Shown here one piece after another: positions 41,325-51,574 of a stretch of DNA of 64,000 nucleotides. Every line of letters begins with the position of its first letter. Within the stretch, counting starts at the first letter, position 1. Made by a program: the position numbers and the translations under genes. Below the pieces are notes generated by a model. That model did no database searches. It was not told the DNA's origin and worked only from the letters and a program-made list of their open reading frames with translations. The DNA lies in assembly GCF_000760935.2 (NCBI RefSeq), contig NZ_CP049744.1, forward strand, positions 3,565,501 to 3,629,500, in the 5' to 3' direction. The DNA comes from Rhodococcoides fascians A25f. GTDB taxonomy: Bacteria; Actinomycetota; Actinomycetes; Mycobacteriales; Mycobacteriaceae.

Positions 41325-41530
41325 CTACATCCACGCATCGAAGTAGCAGTGAGAATTCGCCCGCGAAATGCATTCGCATTCGGCAATGGATGCGTCGACA
41401 ATCGCCGCGCTGTGTCTCGCGCCATGTTCGCGCTCCGAGGTGGCGCGGGTCGCGTATCACCCAAAAATAAATACCGATCGGGCGGTTATTGTGACTCATC
41501 ATCATGGCGAAGTGCAAATACAGTGAATTG

Positions 41531-41545
41531 GTCGTACGATACGAC
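41531..41545. promoter_or_regulatory. Palindrome GTCGTA-n3-TACGAC (candidate operator)
   Basis: Perfect 6-bp arms with a 3-base centre, between the divergent acyltransferase genes. Palindromes of this size suit TetR/MarR-type dimers; no regulator gene is adjacent. Confidence 0.4.
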
Positions 41546-41602
41546 AACCGAGTACAACCACCGCAGGTGAACGAAGACCGGTGGTCAAGAGCTTCGATAG
41601 TG

Positions 41603-41617
41603 AGAAGTATTACTTCT
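41603..41617. promoter_or_regulatory. Palindrome AGAAGTA-n1-TACTTCT (candidate operator)
   Basis: Perfect 7-bp arms with a one-base centre, 58 bases downstream of the previous palindrome and 237 bases upstream of the PapA-like ATG at 41854. Confidence 0.45.
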
Positions 41618-41853
41618 ACGCGTCGCGAAATAGTTCCACTCAGCCCCTATCGTGACTTCTTGACTCACTTCGGATCGACAGCAATGACGTTGTTCTTTCA
41701 ATGCGGAAAGCAGCAATCAGATAAACGACGAGTCGAATACACGGTCACACGACACCTTGCTTTACATACACGGCTCGACCGTAATCGAAGCCTTGCTGAT
41801 ACCGAACTGACGCCGAACACCGCTGGCCGGGCCCGGAATGGAAGAGGACTCAC

Positions 41854-43302
41854 ATGGAATACACCGAACTCGCCGACTACCCGCTTCCCGCCGGACGACT
41901 GACCGAGTGGGTCCCACGCGTCGACGACGACCGGTGGGCAACGGACTCACGTGGGCTGTCGTTCACTCATCAGGACCATTGCGAGCGCAGCGCACCGGGA
42001 TCGTGGATCGGGACCGTGTTCGAGGTTCATCGCCGCTACGACGTCGAGGCAGTGCGAGCGACCATCGTTGCCTACATGGGACGACACGAGGCCTTCCGGA
42101 CCAAGGTCAGTCGTGACGAGGAATCCGGATCGTGGCAGCGCCACACCGCGCCGACAGATGCTGTACGGGTCATCGATCGAGCGCACACCGAGCCGCGAAC
42201 CGAAACACAGGTCTTCAGCCATCTGCACTCCTGGTTCGGCGAGACGGTGTCGCCGACGGCATGGCCGCACTTCGTACTGGCGACGATCGAACCCGACGAT
42301 GCCTCGCGTGCTCTCTCGAACGGGCCCGGGGAGTCGTTCCTGCTCGCATTTGCTGCGGACCACTCGGTGATGGATGCCTACAGCCAGATCTACGCCATCA
42401 ACGAGATCGACCGGCTGTACGCGCAGGCGCTGGAGGGCACCGATCCGGAACTGCCCGAGGTGGGCAGTTATGTGGACTTCAGTCAGTCCGAGCGCGAGCT
42501 GGGCGACAGCCTGACAAGGGACCACAGTGCCGTCCGCACGTGGCAGGACTTCCTGGCCGTGGAAGACGGACGCTTTCCGGGCTTCCCGCTTCCCGTGGCG
42601 GTCGAACGGGCATCCACGACCGACGGTCCTGCCGCTCAGAGCAGCATCTCTTCGTGGCTGCTGACCGCGGATCAGTCGGACGCCGTGAACGCCGCGTGCC
42701 GCGCCGCCGGGTACAACATGCAAGCCGGGATACTCGCGGCCCTGGCGTTGACGAACGCGCGCCTGTCCGGCCGCACGTCGCTGCGCACCGTGATGCCGAT
42801 GCACACGCGAGACGAACAGAAATGGGCGGCGTCGGTCGGTTGGTACGTCGGGATCCTGCCGATGGAGATCCAACTCGACAGCGCCCGCACCTTCGGCGAG
42901 GCGCTCGAGGCCGCGGCGGCGGCGGGCTCGGCGAACAAGGGCCTCGCACGCATGCCTTACTCCAAGATCGCCCAGATTCTCGAGTCGACGGAGATCCCCC
43001 GATTCGTCGTCTCGTACATCGACTTGAGGTTTCTTCCGGACGCTGCCCAGTGGCAGGCTCGTAAGGGTCGCGCCTTGCGGAGCAACTGCCACGCCGACGA
43101 CGAGGTCTACTTCTGGGTCAACCGGACGCTCGAAGGACTGAACATCTCGGCGCGGTTCCCCAGCTCGGATGTTGCGTCCACCAACGTTCATCGCTTCATC
43201 ACCGAGTTCGTGGCGGTATTGACTGCGGTGATCGATTCCGACGCCGGGACCGATACGGTGCTCACGTCGGTCTCGCAGTCGGTGACCGTCGCCGCGGAGT
43301 GA
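41854..43302 (+). CDS. PapA-like acyltransferase (condensation domain), copy 1
   Basis: Resembles the trehalose-acylating PapA1/PapA2/PapA3 family of mycobacteria, which transfer acyl chains from CoA or polyketide synthases to glycolipids. The 482-residue protein begins MEYTELADYPLPAGRLTEWV and carries the active-site variant AADHSVMDAYS (His170, Asp174, Ala175 where Gly is typical). A second signature, SYIDLRF, replaces the DFGWG motif of peptide-synthetase condensation domains. ATG at 41854 after GGAAGAGGAC. First gene of a probable operon with the next two copies (46-base gap, then 23-base overlap). Confidence 0.85.
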   Translation: MEYTELADYPLPAGRLTEWVPRVDDDRWATDSRGLSFTHQDHCERSAPGSWIGTVFEVHRRYDVEAVRATIVAYMGRHEAFRTKVSRDEESGSWQRHTAPTDAVRVIDRAHTEPRTETQVFSHLHSWFGETVSPTAWPHFVLATIEPDDASRALSNGPGESFLLAFAADHSVMDAYSQIYAINEIDRLYAQALEGTDPELPEVGSYVDFSQSERELGDSLTRDHSAVRTWQDFLAVEDGRFPGFPLPVAVERASTTDGPAAQSSISSWLLTADQSDAVNAACRAAGYNMQAGILAALALTNARLSGRTSLRTVMPMHTRDEQKWAASVGWYVGILPMEIQLDSARTFGEALEAAAAAGSANKGLARMPYSKIAQILESTEIPRFVVSYIDLRFLPDAAQWQARKGRALRSNCHADDEVYFWVNRTLEGLNISARFPSSDVASTNVHRFITEFVAVLTAVIDSDAGTDTVLTSVSQSVTVAAE

Positions 43303-43348
43303 GACACTCGACCGGCCCGCGGCTCGTATCGCAAAGGATGTAGCAACG

Positions 43349-44806
43349 ATGATCATCACCGCCATGGGCAGCTGGAATCCTGCACCGGGCCGTCTGCTCG
43401 AGTGGCATCCGACACCGGCTGCCCAGGCGAGAGCCGCAACGGCACCGGTCGATGCGACTCCGCCCTCGTTCCTTCAGGAAGACCATCTGAAGGCCGCATG
43501 GGCAGCGCGGCAGCGCAATGATGTTCATACCGCGTACACCGGGGTGGCCACCGAGATCGACGGCGACGTGGACACCGCTGCGATGAGCAGAGCCCTTGCG
43601 ACCTACGTTCTGCGGCACGAGGGCCTTCGCTGCTGGTTCGAGGTGGAGAGCACCGGTGTCGTACGCCACCTCGCGGAACCCGAGGTCGCCGAATTCGAGG
43701 TCCTGGACGCCGGCGAGTCGACGGACGACGATGAGTTCCAACGCTATGTGCGGCAGCGCTTCGGGGCCGAGGCAACCGCAGATGTCTGGCCCGGATTCGT
43801 GCTCGGCGTCGTGTCGAGGCCGGGGAGCTTCACGTTGTACTACGGCGCGGATCACGCCTTCACCGATGGCGGTTCGCAGGCGTTGGTCATCAGCGAACTC
43901 GCCGATCTGTACGCGCTCGAGATCGGCGACCCGGCACCGAAGCCGGCAGACGCAGGCAGCCACCTCGCCTACGCCGCAGAGGAGCGAGCGCGAGCCTCGA
44001 CATACGGGCCCGACTCCCCCGAAATCTCCGCCTGGCGAGACATTTTCACCCGGCACGACGGCTTGATGCCACGATTCCCACTCGATCTGGGACTCGCGCC
44101 AGGGGAACGAGCCCCGGTCCGTATCGTCGAACGCCATCTGTTGGACGCAGGCGCGACGGCGGCGTTCGACGCCGCATGCAAGGCCGCTGGGGCCCGGATG
44201 AGCAGCGGCATATTCGCCGCCGTTGCGATCACCGATTTCGAGCTGGCAGGCACTGCAGAGTATTTCGGGATCACCGTGCTGAGCACCCGCCACCACGGCG
44301 ACTACGGACAGTCTCAGGGTTGGTTCGTCAATTTCGCGCCGGTCGCGTTCGAGGTGGCGGGCAACGGAAAATTCTCCGATGTCGCGCCACTGGCTCACTC
44401 GGGTTTCGAGCAGGCCAAGCAGATCGCGGAGGCACCCGTGCACGCCGTACTGGGTGCACTCGCTGCGGACGGGACCTTGGGCAGCGAGCTCGCGGTCAGC
44501 CCGAACATGCTCTCCTACATCGACTTTCGCTGGTTTCCTGGAGTCGGACGGGACGCGGACACGCGAGCGAAACATTTCACCGGAGAAGGCTCGACATCGA
44601 ACGCATCGATGTGGATCAACCGAGACGAAGAGCACCTGTACCTGGTAGCGCAGACCCCCGATACCGATACCGCTGCCGCATCGGTACAGCGTTATCACTC
44701 GCATTTGGCGAACGTGCTCGAAACCATTGCACGCGAGGGTGATTACACGCTCTCGCTCGACCACCTCGTCCAGGAGCCGGCCGGTGCAGGTCACCTCGAT
44801 CACTGA
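43349..44806 (+). CDS. PapA-like acyltransferase, copy 2
   Basis: Second PapA-type protein of the operon, 485 residues. The N-terminus (NPAPGRLLEWHPTPAAQARA, then TPPSFLQEDHLKAAW) matches, as I recall it, the layout of mycobacterial PapA1/PapA3 best of the set. Active site is YGADHAFTDGGS (His169, Asp173, Gly174), and SYIDFRW follows at the second motif. ATG at 43349 after AAAGGA; an internal ATG five codons on is an alternative. Its end overlaps the next gene by 23 bases. Confidence 0.85.
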   Translation: MIITAMGSWNPAPGRLLEWHPTPAAQARAATAPVDATPPSFLQEDHLKAAWAARQRNDVHTAYTGVATEIDGDVDTAAMSRALATYVLRHEGLRCWFEVESTGVVRHLAEPEVAEFEVLDAGESTDDDEFQRYVRQRFGAEATADVWPGFVLGVVSRPGSFTLYYGADHAFTDGGSQALVISELADLYALEIGDPAPKPADAGSHLAYAAEERARASTYGPDSPEISAWRDIFTRHDGLMPRFPLDLGLAPGERAPVRIVERHLLDAGATAAFDAACKAAGARMSSGIFAAVAITDFELAGTAEYFGITVLSTRHHGDYGQSQGWFVNFAPVAFEVAGNGKFSDVAPLAHSGFEQAKQIAEAPVHAVLGALAADGTLGSELAVSPNMLSYIDFRWFPGVGRDADTRAKHFTGEGSTSNASMWINRDEEHLYLVAQTPDTDTAAASVQRYHSHLANVLETIAREGDYTLSLDHLVQEPAGAGHLDH

Positions 44807-46157
44807 GTACGCCCCTCGGGCAGGTGCCCTGGTCGAATTCTCTGCACACGTCGTCGGCGATCCGGAGCCGTCGTCGATTCCGCCGTCGTTCAACCAGCGG
44901 TTTCACCTGGGCGACCTCGGCGAGGCCGAACGCGTGTGGATCGCCGGGGCGTTCGACGTGCCGGGCAGCCTCGATGTCGATGCACTCGGGTGGGCCTTCG
45001 GGTACCTGATCGACCGCCACGACACGCTGCGCAGCTCCTTCGTTTCCACGACAACCGGTATCGAACGGATGCTCTACGGTCCGGGTGCGATCGAGATGGA
45101 ACACACCGCCCGATCTGCCTTCCACTCGACACCCACGCTCCGTGACCACCTCCGGACCTCACTCGAACTGCACTGCGATGCAAGGCGATTCCCGTCGTAC
45201 ACCTGTTTCGGAATCGATCGACCCGACACCTCCACGGTGTTGTGCGCATTCGACCACGTCAACGTGGACGCCATGTCGATAGCGGTCGTCGTCGACGAGA
45301 TCCACGCCCTGTACGACGCCTACCGCCGCTGCCCCTCGAACCCGAAGGTCGATCTATCTCCCGTCGGTGGTTTCGTCGAGTACTGCCGCATCGAAGCCAC
45401 CGAGCCACTCGTGAACCCCGCGGACGAACGCATGGCGGCGTGGTCGAACTTTCTCCTCGAGTGCGGCGGCACAACGCCGAGGTTCCCGTTCGATCTCGGA
45501 GTGGCAGAGGGTGAAACAGCCGTGCAGGCCACGACGGTGAACACGCTGCTCGACGCCTCGCAGACTCTCGACTTCGAGCACCTCTGCGCCCGATCCGGTG
45601 CCGGGATGTTCGCCGGAGTCGTCGCGGCGATCGCGCAGGCAGTTGCCTGCAACGGTGGGCCGGATCAGGTGCCCTTCCTGTTCCCCCTGCACACCCGACA
45701 CCGTCCGCAGTTCTCACGTGCACTCGGGTGGTTCACCACCAACGCCCCGATGACCGTGCCCGTCCGAGCCGACCTACCCGACACGATCCGCGCCGCTCAC
45801 AACGCGTTTCGCTCGGCTCTCCCGCTCAGCACCGTTCCGATCCCGCAGGTTCTGGCCAACCTCGGGGACGCATTCACGCTGACGCGACAGGACGTGTTCA
45901 TGGTGTCGTACATCGACTACACCAAAGCCGAGGGACACGAACGGTTCGACGAGTCCAATGCACATCACATCAGCAACGCGACAGTGTCCGACGATGCCCA
46001 GTTCTGGATCTCCCGCACCCGATCGGGCCTGGCATTGCGATCGCGCTTCCCCGATACCGCGGTGGCGCGCGCGGTGATGACCGCGTTCGTCGACGAACTC
46101 GTCACTCTGATGCGTGCGTCCACGGCGAACGCAGACATCGGTGCGCTGACGACCTGA
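44784..46157 (+). CDS. PapA-like acyltransferase, copy 3
   Basis: Third PapA-type protein, 457 residues. GTG at 44784 is chosen because AGGAG lies seven bases upstream and the product then begins [19 protein letters not shown], parallel to its neighbours. Active site reads [11 protein letters not shown] (His158, Asp162, Ala163), again with Ala in place of Gly, and the later motif is SYIDYTK. It overlaps copy 2 by 23 bases, so translation is probably coupled. No PKS or MmpL gene accompanies these copies in the window. Confidence 0.83.
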   Translation: MQVTSITEYAPRAGALVEFSAHVVGDPEPSSIPPSFNQRFHLGDLGEAERVWIAGAFDVPGSLDVDALGWAFGYLIDRHDTLRSSFVSTTTGIERMLYGPGAIEMEHTARSAFHSTPTLRDHLRTSLELHCDARRFPSYTCFGIDRPDTSTVLCAFDHVNVDAMSIAVVVDEIHALYDAYRRCPSNPKVDLSPVGGFVEYCRIEATEPLVNPADERMAAWSNFLLECGGTTPRFPFDLGVAEGETAVQATTVNTLLDASQTLDFEHLCARSGAGMFAGVVAAIAQAVACNGGPDQVPFLFPLHTRHRPQFSRALGWFTTNAPMTVPVRADLPDTIRAAHNAFRSALPLSTVPIPQVLANLGDAFTLTRQDVFMVSYIDYTKAEGHERFDESNAHHISNATVSDDAQFWISRTRSGLALRSRFPDTAVARAVMTAFVDELVTLMRASTANADIGALTT

Positions 46158-46208
46158 CCGCGCGCCGATCCGCAGGCTCCACTGGCACCTCTCGGCGGCG
46201 ATACCGCA

Positions 46209-46214
46209 TAGGAT
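46209..46214 (+). promoter_or_regulatory. -10 box upstream of sseA
   Basis: TAGGAT about 65 bases before the sseA start; gives a leader containing the AGGAG site at 46269-46273. Confidence 0.4.
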
Positions 46215-46279
46215 CGACCGTGCAGACCGCTCACCCCCGGGCGGGCCGCCAGACGAATATCTTCCGTAGGAGCCGATAC

Positions 46280-47176
46280 GTGCCTGTACCAACCGATTCC
46301 AACGCAACGTACGCCGACTATGCGCATCCGGATCGACTCGTATCGAACGAATGGCTCTCCGCTCATCTCGGTACCCCGGGCCTTCGAGTCGTCGAATCCG
46401 ACGAGGACGTGTTGCTCTACGACGTCGGCCACATCCCCGGTGCGGTCAAGATCGACTGGCATCTGGACCTCAACGACCCGGTCACCCGCGACTACATCGA
46501 TGGCGAGCAGTTCGCGAAACTGATGAGCCGCAAGGGCATTTCGCGAGACGACACCATCGTCGTCTACGGCGACAAGAGCAACTGGTGGGCTGCCTACGCG
46601 CTGTGGGTGTTCACGCTGTTCGGTCATCAGGACGTGCGTCTGCTCGACGGTGGGCGCGACGCCTGGCTGTCCGAAAACCGTGACACCACTCTGGACGTGC
46701 CCGAGTACCCGGCAACGGACTACCCCGTGATCGAACGCAACGACGCGCCCATTCGCGCGTTCGCGTCCGACGTGCTCGGCTCACTCGGTACCGTGCCGCT
46801 GATCGACGTGCGCTCCCCCGCCGAGTACACCGGAGAACGCACCCACATGCCCGATTACCCGGAAGAAGGTGCCTTGCGCGGCGGTCACATTCCCACCGCC
46901 GTCAGCATTCCCTGGGCCAAGGCGGCCGCACCGGATGGACGCTTCCGCTCCCGCAAGGAATTGGACGAGATCTACGCCGGTACCTCCGCAACCGACGACG
47001 TGATCGCGTACTGCCGCATCGGTGAGAGGTCGAGCCACACCTGGTTCGTTCTGACCCATCTGCTGGGTTACGACTCGGTCCGCAACTACGACGGCTCGTG
47101 GACCGAATGGGGCAACGCCGTTCGAGTTCCGATCGCCAAGGGCGAGGAGCCCGGATCGGCACCGGCCACTCGATGA
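46280..47176 (+). CDS. sseA: Thiosulfate/3-mercaptopyruvate sulfurtransferase SseA
   Basis: Rhodanese transferring sulfane sulfur from thiosulfate or mercaptopyruvate; 298 residues with two rhodanese domains. The catalytic loop CRIGERSS (active Cys) lies near residue 240; the N-terminal domain is [22 protein letters not shown] at 46280 follows TAGGAG. ATGA overlap with sufE links the two (Rv3283-Rv3284 order). The product may supply sulfur for Fe-S or cofactor assembly with SufE. Confidence 0.93.
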   Translation: MPVPTDSNATYADYAHPDRLVSNEWLSAHLGTPGLRVVESDEDVLLYDVGHIPGAVKIDWHLDLNDPVTRDYIDGEQFAKLMSRKGISRDDTIVVYGDKSNWWAAYALWVFTLFGHQDVRLLDGGRDAWLSENRDTTLDVPEYPATDYPVIERNDAPIRAFASDVLGSLGTVPLIDVRSPAEYTGERTHMPDYPEEGALRGGHIPTAVSIPWAKAAAPDGRFRSRKELDEIYAGTSATDDVIAYCRIGERSSHTWFVLTHLLGYDSVRNYDGSWTEWGNAVRVPIAKGEEPGSAPATR

Positions 47177-47586
47177 GCGCGCTTCCGGAATCACTCGCCG
47201 AGATAGTCGAGGACTTCGCCGCAGTGGAGGGACAGGACAAACTACAGCTGCTGCTGGAGTTCAGTCGAGAACTTCCTCCCCTGCCGGAGCACCTGGCTCA
47301 GGACGCGATGGAGCCGGTGCCGGAGTGCCAGTCGCCGCTGTTCCTGTCGGTCGATGCCGGCGACCCGTCCCGGATTCGTCTGTACTTCAGCGCCCCGCCC
47401 GAAGCCCCGACCACCCGCGGCTTCGCCTCGATCCTCGCTCAGGGACTCGACGGTCTCAGCGCGCAGCAGATTCTCGATGTACCGGACGACTTCTACTCGG
47501 CTCTCGGCCTGAGTGACGCGGTCAGCCCGTTGCGCCTGCGCGGGATGTCGGCGATGTTGGCTCGAATCAAGCGGCACCTGCGCTGA
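47173..47586 (+). CDS. sufE: SufE family Fe-S cluster assembly protein
   Basis: Accepts persulfide sulfur from cysteine desulfurase on a conserved Cys and hands it to SufB-type scaffolds. The 137-residue protein has Cys52 in [24 protein letters not shown] near residue 27, and [17 protein letters not shown] at the end. ATG at 47173 overlaps the sseA stop. Family is firm; pairing with SseA suggests that the rhodanese may be the sulfur donor here (inference). Confidence 0.92.
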   Translation: MSALPESLAEIVEDFAAVEGQDKLQLLLEFSRELPPLPEHLAQDAMEPVPECQSPLFLSVDAGDPSRIRLYFSAPPEAPTTRGFASILAQGLDGLSAQQILDVPDDFYSALGLSDAVSPLRLRGMSAMLARIKRHLR

Positions 47587-47630
47587 CTGCGCACGCCGCT
47601 GTCGTCTTGATCGATACATCACGTGATCGG

Positions 47631-47636
47631 TAGACT
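47631..47636 (+). promoter_or_regulatory. Promoter of PapA-like copy 4
   Basis: TTGATC (47608-47613) and TAGACT (47631-47636) with a 17-base spacer, a good housekeeping sigma match. The start would lie around 47643, giving a leader of about 65 bases. Confidence 0.55.
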
Positions 47637-47708
47637 CGTCGTACGAGCGTCGATGCTCTATTCACCCTCACCCCCGATGTGGTCGAACGAAGGCTGGTTG
47701 CTGCCGAC

Positions 47709-49178
47709 ATGGAGTTCACGGAGTTAGCGGACTACGCGGTTCCCGCAGGCACGCTCACCGAGTGGATACCCAGCGTCGGCCCGCAGGCCCGCACTCCTGA
47801 GGCCGCAGGGTGGCGTCCGGATACTCGACCGACGTCCTACGTCCACGAGGCGCACCTTCGTACGAGTCTGAGCAGCCCCCGTCGCGGAAGAGAATCGTGG
47901 CTCGGTGCGGCCTTCGAGGTCGCAGGCCCACTGAACAAGCCGGCATTCCGACAAGCGGTTCTCAACTGGATCGACCGGCACGAAGCAATGCGGTCGAGTG
48001 CGTCGATCGACGAGACGACGGGCGAGATGTCGCGGGTGACCGCCGCCGAGGGAGCCATCGACATCTGGCAGGTGGAGCAGGAGCGGTGCAGCCAGTCGAG
48101 TGAGGTCTTCGAGCACCTGCAATATCTGTTCGACGAGTTCACCTCACCGCTGATCTGGCCCGCGTACGCCTTCGTCACTCTCGAACCACTCGACGACACT
48201 CGTCCGATCACCGTGTTCTTCGCGGCCGATCATTCGATCATCGACGGTCTGTCCACGGTCCTGGTCGCGCACGAGATCGCTGCCCTGTACGGAGAGGCAC
48301 TGGGTGGCCCGGCTGCCGCTCTGTTCGAGGCCGGCAGTTACCTCGATTTCGGTTCCTCCGAACGCGAGCGTCACGCCGAACTCGAGCATTCTCACGACGC
48401 GGTGAGAATGTGGCGCGAGTTCCTGGTCGACGGCGATGGCGAATTACCTGCGTTTCCGCTCGACATCGGCGATCCGAGCGCGGAGGACGTGCCGCAAGGC
48501 GGTCTGTCGGCGTGGGTGCTCGACGCCGAGCAGGCCGACTCGTTCTCGACGGCCTGCCGAAAGACAGGACACAGCCTGTTCGCCGGACTGCTCGCGGTCC
48601 TGGCCATCACCGGTGCCGAGCTGGGCGGCGGTACTCGCTTCCGCACGGTCACTCCGGTGCACACCCGCGACGAACCTCAGTGGGCATCCGCGCTGGGATG
48701 GTTCGTCGGGTTGTGCCCCATCTCCTTCGACATCGACGGTGACGATTCGTTCGGTTCGGTGATCGCAGCCGCCTCGGCGGAGGTGAAGAAGACCAAACCG
48801 ATCGCCCGCGTTCCTCTCGATCGGGTGTTCACCACTCTCGGATACTCCGCCCGCCCACGTTTCGTCGTCTCGTTCATGGACGTGCGGTTTGCGCCTGCCG
48901 CCGAGCACTGGCCGGACTGGAATGCCCGTGCGCTGCGCAGCAAGCAGTACCAACACGACGTGTACGTGTGGATCAACCGCACCCCGCAGGGGATCAATAT
49001 CGCCGCTCGGTACCCCAACACCGAACAGGCGACGGCACGGGTTCACGAGTACGTCGGCGCACTGCGCAGGCTGCTGACCGAGGTTGCGGACACCGGTACC
49101 GCCCGAATCCCCGGCACCGCCCCCGAGCCGTTCCATGACGGCAACATCGACAGCGGCCGGATCGCTACCAGCCAGTAG
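47709..49178 (+). CDS. PapA-like acyltransferase, copy 4
   Basis: Fourth PapA-type protein, separated from copies 1-3 by sseA and sufE. The product of about 489 residues begins [20 protein letters not shown], nearly identical in pattern to copy 1, and carries [12 protein letters not shown] (His175, Asp179, Gly180), a canonical HxxxDG, with SFMDVRF at the second motif. ATG at 47709 is chosen by alignment with copy 1; a GTG 30 bases upstream is possible. It has its own promoter. Copies 1 and 4 look like duplicates with Ala/Gly divergence at the active site. Confidence 0.85.
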   Translation: MEFTELADYAVPAGTLTEWIPSVGPQARTPEAAGWRPDTRPTSYVHEAHLRTSLSSPRRGRESWLGAAFEVAGPLNKPAFRQAVLNWIDRHEAMRSSASIDETTGEMSRVTAAEGAIDIWQVEQERCSQSSEVFEHLQYLFDEFTSPLIWPAYAFVTLEPLDDTRPITVFFAADHSIIDGLSTVLVAHEIAALYGEALGGPAAALFEAGSYLDFGSSERERHAELEHSHDAVRMWREFLVDGDGELPAFPLDIGDPSAEDVPQGGLSAWVLDAEQADSFSTACRKTGHSLFAGLLAVLAITGAELGGGTRFRTVTPVHTRDEPQWASALGWFVGLCPISFDIDGDDSFGSVIAAASAEVKKTKPIARVPLDRVFTTLGYSARPRFVVSFMDVRFAPAAEHWPDWNARALRSKQYQHDVYVWINRTPQGINIAARYPNTEQATARVHEYVGALRRLLTEVADTGTARIPGTAPEPFHDGNIDSGRIATSQ

Positions 49179-49236
49179 CCCCTGTCCACTCGGCGTGGCG
49201 GTGCAGTCCGATTGCAGCGACGACGGGGCCGGTGCT

Positions 49237-49242
49237 TAGACT
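49237..49242 (+). promoter_or_regulatory. -10 box upstream of accA3
   Basis: TAGACT about 46 bases before the accA3 start, with a weak TTGCAG 19 bases further upstream. The leader then contains TAGGAGG at the ribosome-binding site. Confidence 0.45.
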
Positions 49243-49288
49243 CCGACGTGACGTTCGCAACGAGAAAAATACATCCGTAGGAGGCTCA

Positions 49289-51082
49289 GTGCCCAGCCAT
49301 GCCAGTGCTCAGATCACCAAGGTTCTTGTTGCCAATCGTGGTGAGATCGCGGTGCGGGTGATCCGGGCGGCTGCTGATGCCGGGTTGGCCAGTGTCGCTG
49401 TCTACGCCGAACCCGACGCCGATGCCCCCTTCGTCCGCCTCGCCGACGAAGCATTCGCCCTCGGTGGGCAGTCCTCGGCCGAATCCTATTTGGTGATCGA
49501 CAAAATTTTGGATGCCGCCGCCAAGTCCGGCGCCGACGCCATCCACCCCGGCTACGGATTCCTCTCCGAGAACGCCGACTTCGCGGGGGCCGTGATCGAC
49601 GCCGGCCTGATCTGGATCGGACCCTCCCCACAGTCCATCCGCGACCTCGGCGACAAGGTCACCGCCCGCCACATCGCCGCCCGCGCCAAAGCACCGTCGG
49701 TCCCGGGCACGTCCGAGCCGGTGAAAGACGCCGACGAAATTTTGGCGTTCGTCGACGAACACGGCCTGCCGATCGCGATCAAAGCCGCGTTCGGTGGCGG
49801 CGGCCGCGGCATGAAAGTCGCCCGCACCCGCGAGGAAATCCCCGAACTGTTCGACTCCGCCACCCGCGAAGCCGTCGCCGCATTCGGGCGCGGGGAATGC
49901 TTCGTCGAACGCTACCTCGACAAACCACGCCACGTCGAAGCGCAGGTCATCGCCGACCAGCACGGCAACGTCATCGTCGCCGGCACCCGCGACTGCTCCC
50001 TGCAACGCCGCTTCCAGAAACTCGTCGAAGAAGCCCCCGCCCCGTTCCTCACCGACGCCCAACGCAAAGAAATCCACTCCAGCGCCAAAGCCATCTGCCT
50101 CGAAGCCGGCTACTACGGCGCCGGAACCGTCGAATACCTCGTCGGCCAAGACGGACTCGTCTCGTTCCTGGAAGTCAACACCCGCCTGCAGGTCGAGCAT
50201 CCCGTCACCGAGGAAACCTCCGGCATCGACCTGGTGCTGCAACAGTTCCGCATCGCCAACGGTGAAGAACTGACCATCACCGACGATCCCGAACCGCGGG
50301 GGCATTCGTTCGAGTTCCGGATCAACGGCGAAGACGCCGGCCGCGGGTTCCTGCCCGCCCCCGGACCGGTCACCACGTTCACCGCCCCCTCCGGCCCCGG
50401 TGTCCGCGTCGACTCCGGTGTCGAATCCGGCTCGGTGATCGGTGGCCAGTTCGATTCGATGCTCGCCAAACTCATCGTCACCGGAGCCACCCGCGAGGAA
50501 GCATTGGCCCGTTCGCGTCGGGCACTGGCCGAATTCACCGTCGAAGGCCTGGCGACAGTGATCCCGTTCCACGCCGCGGTGGTCTCCGACCCGGCGTTCA
50601 TCGGCGACGGCGACTCCTTCTCGGTGCACACCCGCTGGATCGAAACCGAATGGGACAACCAGGTTCCCCCGTTCACCGCCGGGCAACCGATCGACGACGA
50701 CGAGGTCCTGCCGCGGCAGTCCGTCGTCGTCGAGGTCGGTGGCCGCCGCGTCGAGGTCTCACTGCCCGGGGAACTGTCCCTCGGCAGCAACGGAGGTGGG
50801 CCTGCCGGAGCGGTGCGGCGTAAACCCAAGCCGCGTACCCGAGGCGGAGCCGGCGCGGGAGCAGCGTCCGGTGATGCGGTGACCGCACCGATGCAGGGCA
50901 CCGTGGTCAAGGTCGCCGTCACCGAAGGCCAAACCGTCGACGCCGGGGACCTCATCGCCGTCCTGGAAGCGATGAAAATGGAAAACCCCGTCACCGCCCA
51001 CAAAGGCGGCACCATCACCGGCCTGAGCGTCACCGCAGGCGACGCCATCACCCAAGGCACCGTCCTCACAGAAATCAAATAA
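49289..51082 (+). CDS. accA3: Biotinylated alpha subunit of acyl-CoA carboxylases AccA3
   Basis: Biotin carboxylase plus biotin carboxyl carrier, shared by acetyl-, propionyl- and long-chain acyl-CoA carboxylases of mycolata. The 597-residue protein has the biotin carboxylase domain ([44 protein letters not shown]) and the C-terminal carrier domain with EAMKMEN; Lys563 is the biotinylation site. GTG at 49289 after TAGGAGGCTCA. Partner of accD5/accE5 in this window and substrate of BirA. Confidence 0.96.
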   Translation: MPSHASAQITKVLVANRGEIAVRVIRAAADAGLASVAVYAEPDADAPFVRLADEAFALGGQSSAESYLVIDKILDAAAKSGADAIHPGYGFLSENADFAGAVIDAGLIWIGPSPQSIRDLGDKVTARHIAARAKAPSVPGTSEPVKDADEILAFVDEHGLPIAIKAAFGGGGRGMKVARTREEIPELFDSATREAVAAFGRGECFVERYLDKPRHVEAQVIADQHGNVIVAGTRDCSLQRRFQKLVEEAPAPFLTDAQRKEIHSSAKAICLEAGYYGAGTVEYLVGQDGLVSFLEVNTRLQVEHPVTEETSGIDLVLQQFRIANGEELTITDDPEPRGHSFEFRINGEDAGRGFLPAPGPVTTFTAPSGPGVRVDSGVESGSVIGGQFDSMLAKLIVTGATREEALARSRRALAEFTVEGLATVIPFHAAVVSDPAFIGDGDSFSVHTRWIETEWDNQVPPFTAGQPIDDDEVLPRQSVVVEVGGRRVEVSLPGELSLGSNGGGPAGAVRRKPKPRTRGGAGAGAASGDAVTAPMQGTVVKVAVTEGQTVDAGDLIAVLEAMKMENPVTAHKGGTITGLSVTAGDAITQGTVLTEIK

Positions 51083-51136
51083 CGACATATCGGTAGCGAT
51101 GCGAAGTTCGGCTCATATCCAGGCCTTGGATAGCGT

Positions 51137-51142
51137 TACCCT
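51137..51142 (+). promoter_or_regulatory. -10 box of leaderless DUF1707 transcript
   Basis: TACCCT six bases before the ATG at 51149, with no Shine-Dalgarno. Confidence 0.6.
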
Positions 51143-51148
51143 GTAGCG

Positions 51149-51574
51149 ATGTCCGAGCTTCCGGAAATTCGTATCGGTACTGCTGATCGGGAAAAGGCGC
51201 TCGACGCGCTGAGCCTGCACTTCAGCGAGGGTCGCCTCACCGTCCCCGAGTTCGACGAGCGCAGCGCCACTATCGCGTCCGCCACGACGCGCGGGGAGCT
51301 CGACACGGTATTCGTCGACCTCCCCGCCGCGTCGACGCCGTCGCACACGCCTGCTCGGCCTGGGCAGTCGCCTGCTCCGGCCGAGACCGGTAGCGGCCTC
51401 GATTGGCGTGCAGTGATCATGCCGCTGGTCATCTTCGGTTCGTTGGCGTTGTTCTTCCTCACCGATTTCGAGAGCAAGTGGCTCTTCTTCCTCCTCATCC
51501 CGCTCGCCGGTGCACTGTTGTCCGCAGGCGGACACTCGAAGAGCCCGAAGAAAAAGAAGAAGAGGGAGCGTTGA
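51149..51574 (+). CDS. DUF1707 domain membrane protein
   Basis: 141-residue protein with an N-terminal DUF1707 SHOCT-like domain (EIRIGTADREKALDALSLHF...GRLTVPEFDERS, about 6-50), a Pro/Ala-rich linker, two membrane helices (about 90-127) and a basic Lys-rich tail. Such proteins are actinobacterial, membrane-associated and uncharacterised. Leaderless start from TACCCT six bases upstream. Its stop overlaps the HAD gene (TTGA). Confidence 0.88.
   Translation: MSELPEIRIGTADREKALDALSLHFSEGRLTVPEFDERSATIASATTRGELDTVFVDLPAASTPSHTPARPGQSPAPAETGSGLDWRAVIMPLVIFGSLALFFLTDFESKWLFFLLIPLAGALLSAGGHSKSPKKKKKRER

Larger units (their letters stand above)
41313..41853. other. Divergent promoter region between acyltransferase genes
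   Basis: 541 bases with no convincing gene and visibly lower GC than the surrounding coding DNA. It holds the TAGGTT box of the minus-strand gene, and two perfect 15-bp palindromes at 41531-41545 and 41603-41617, which are candidate operators, annotated separately. Confidence 0.6.
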
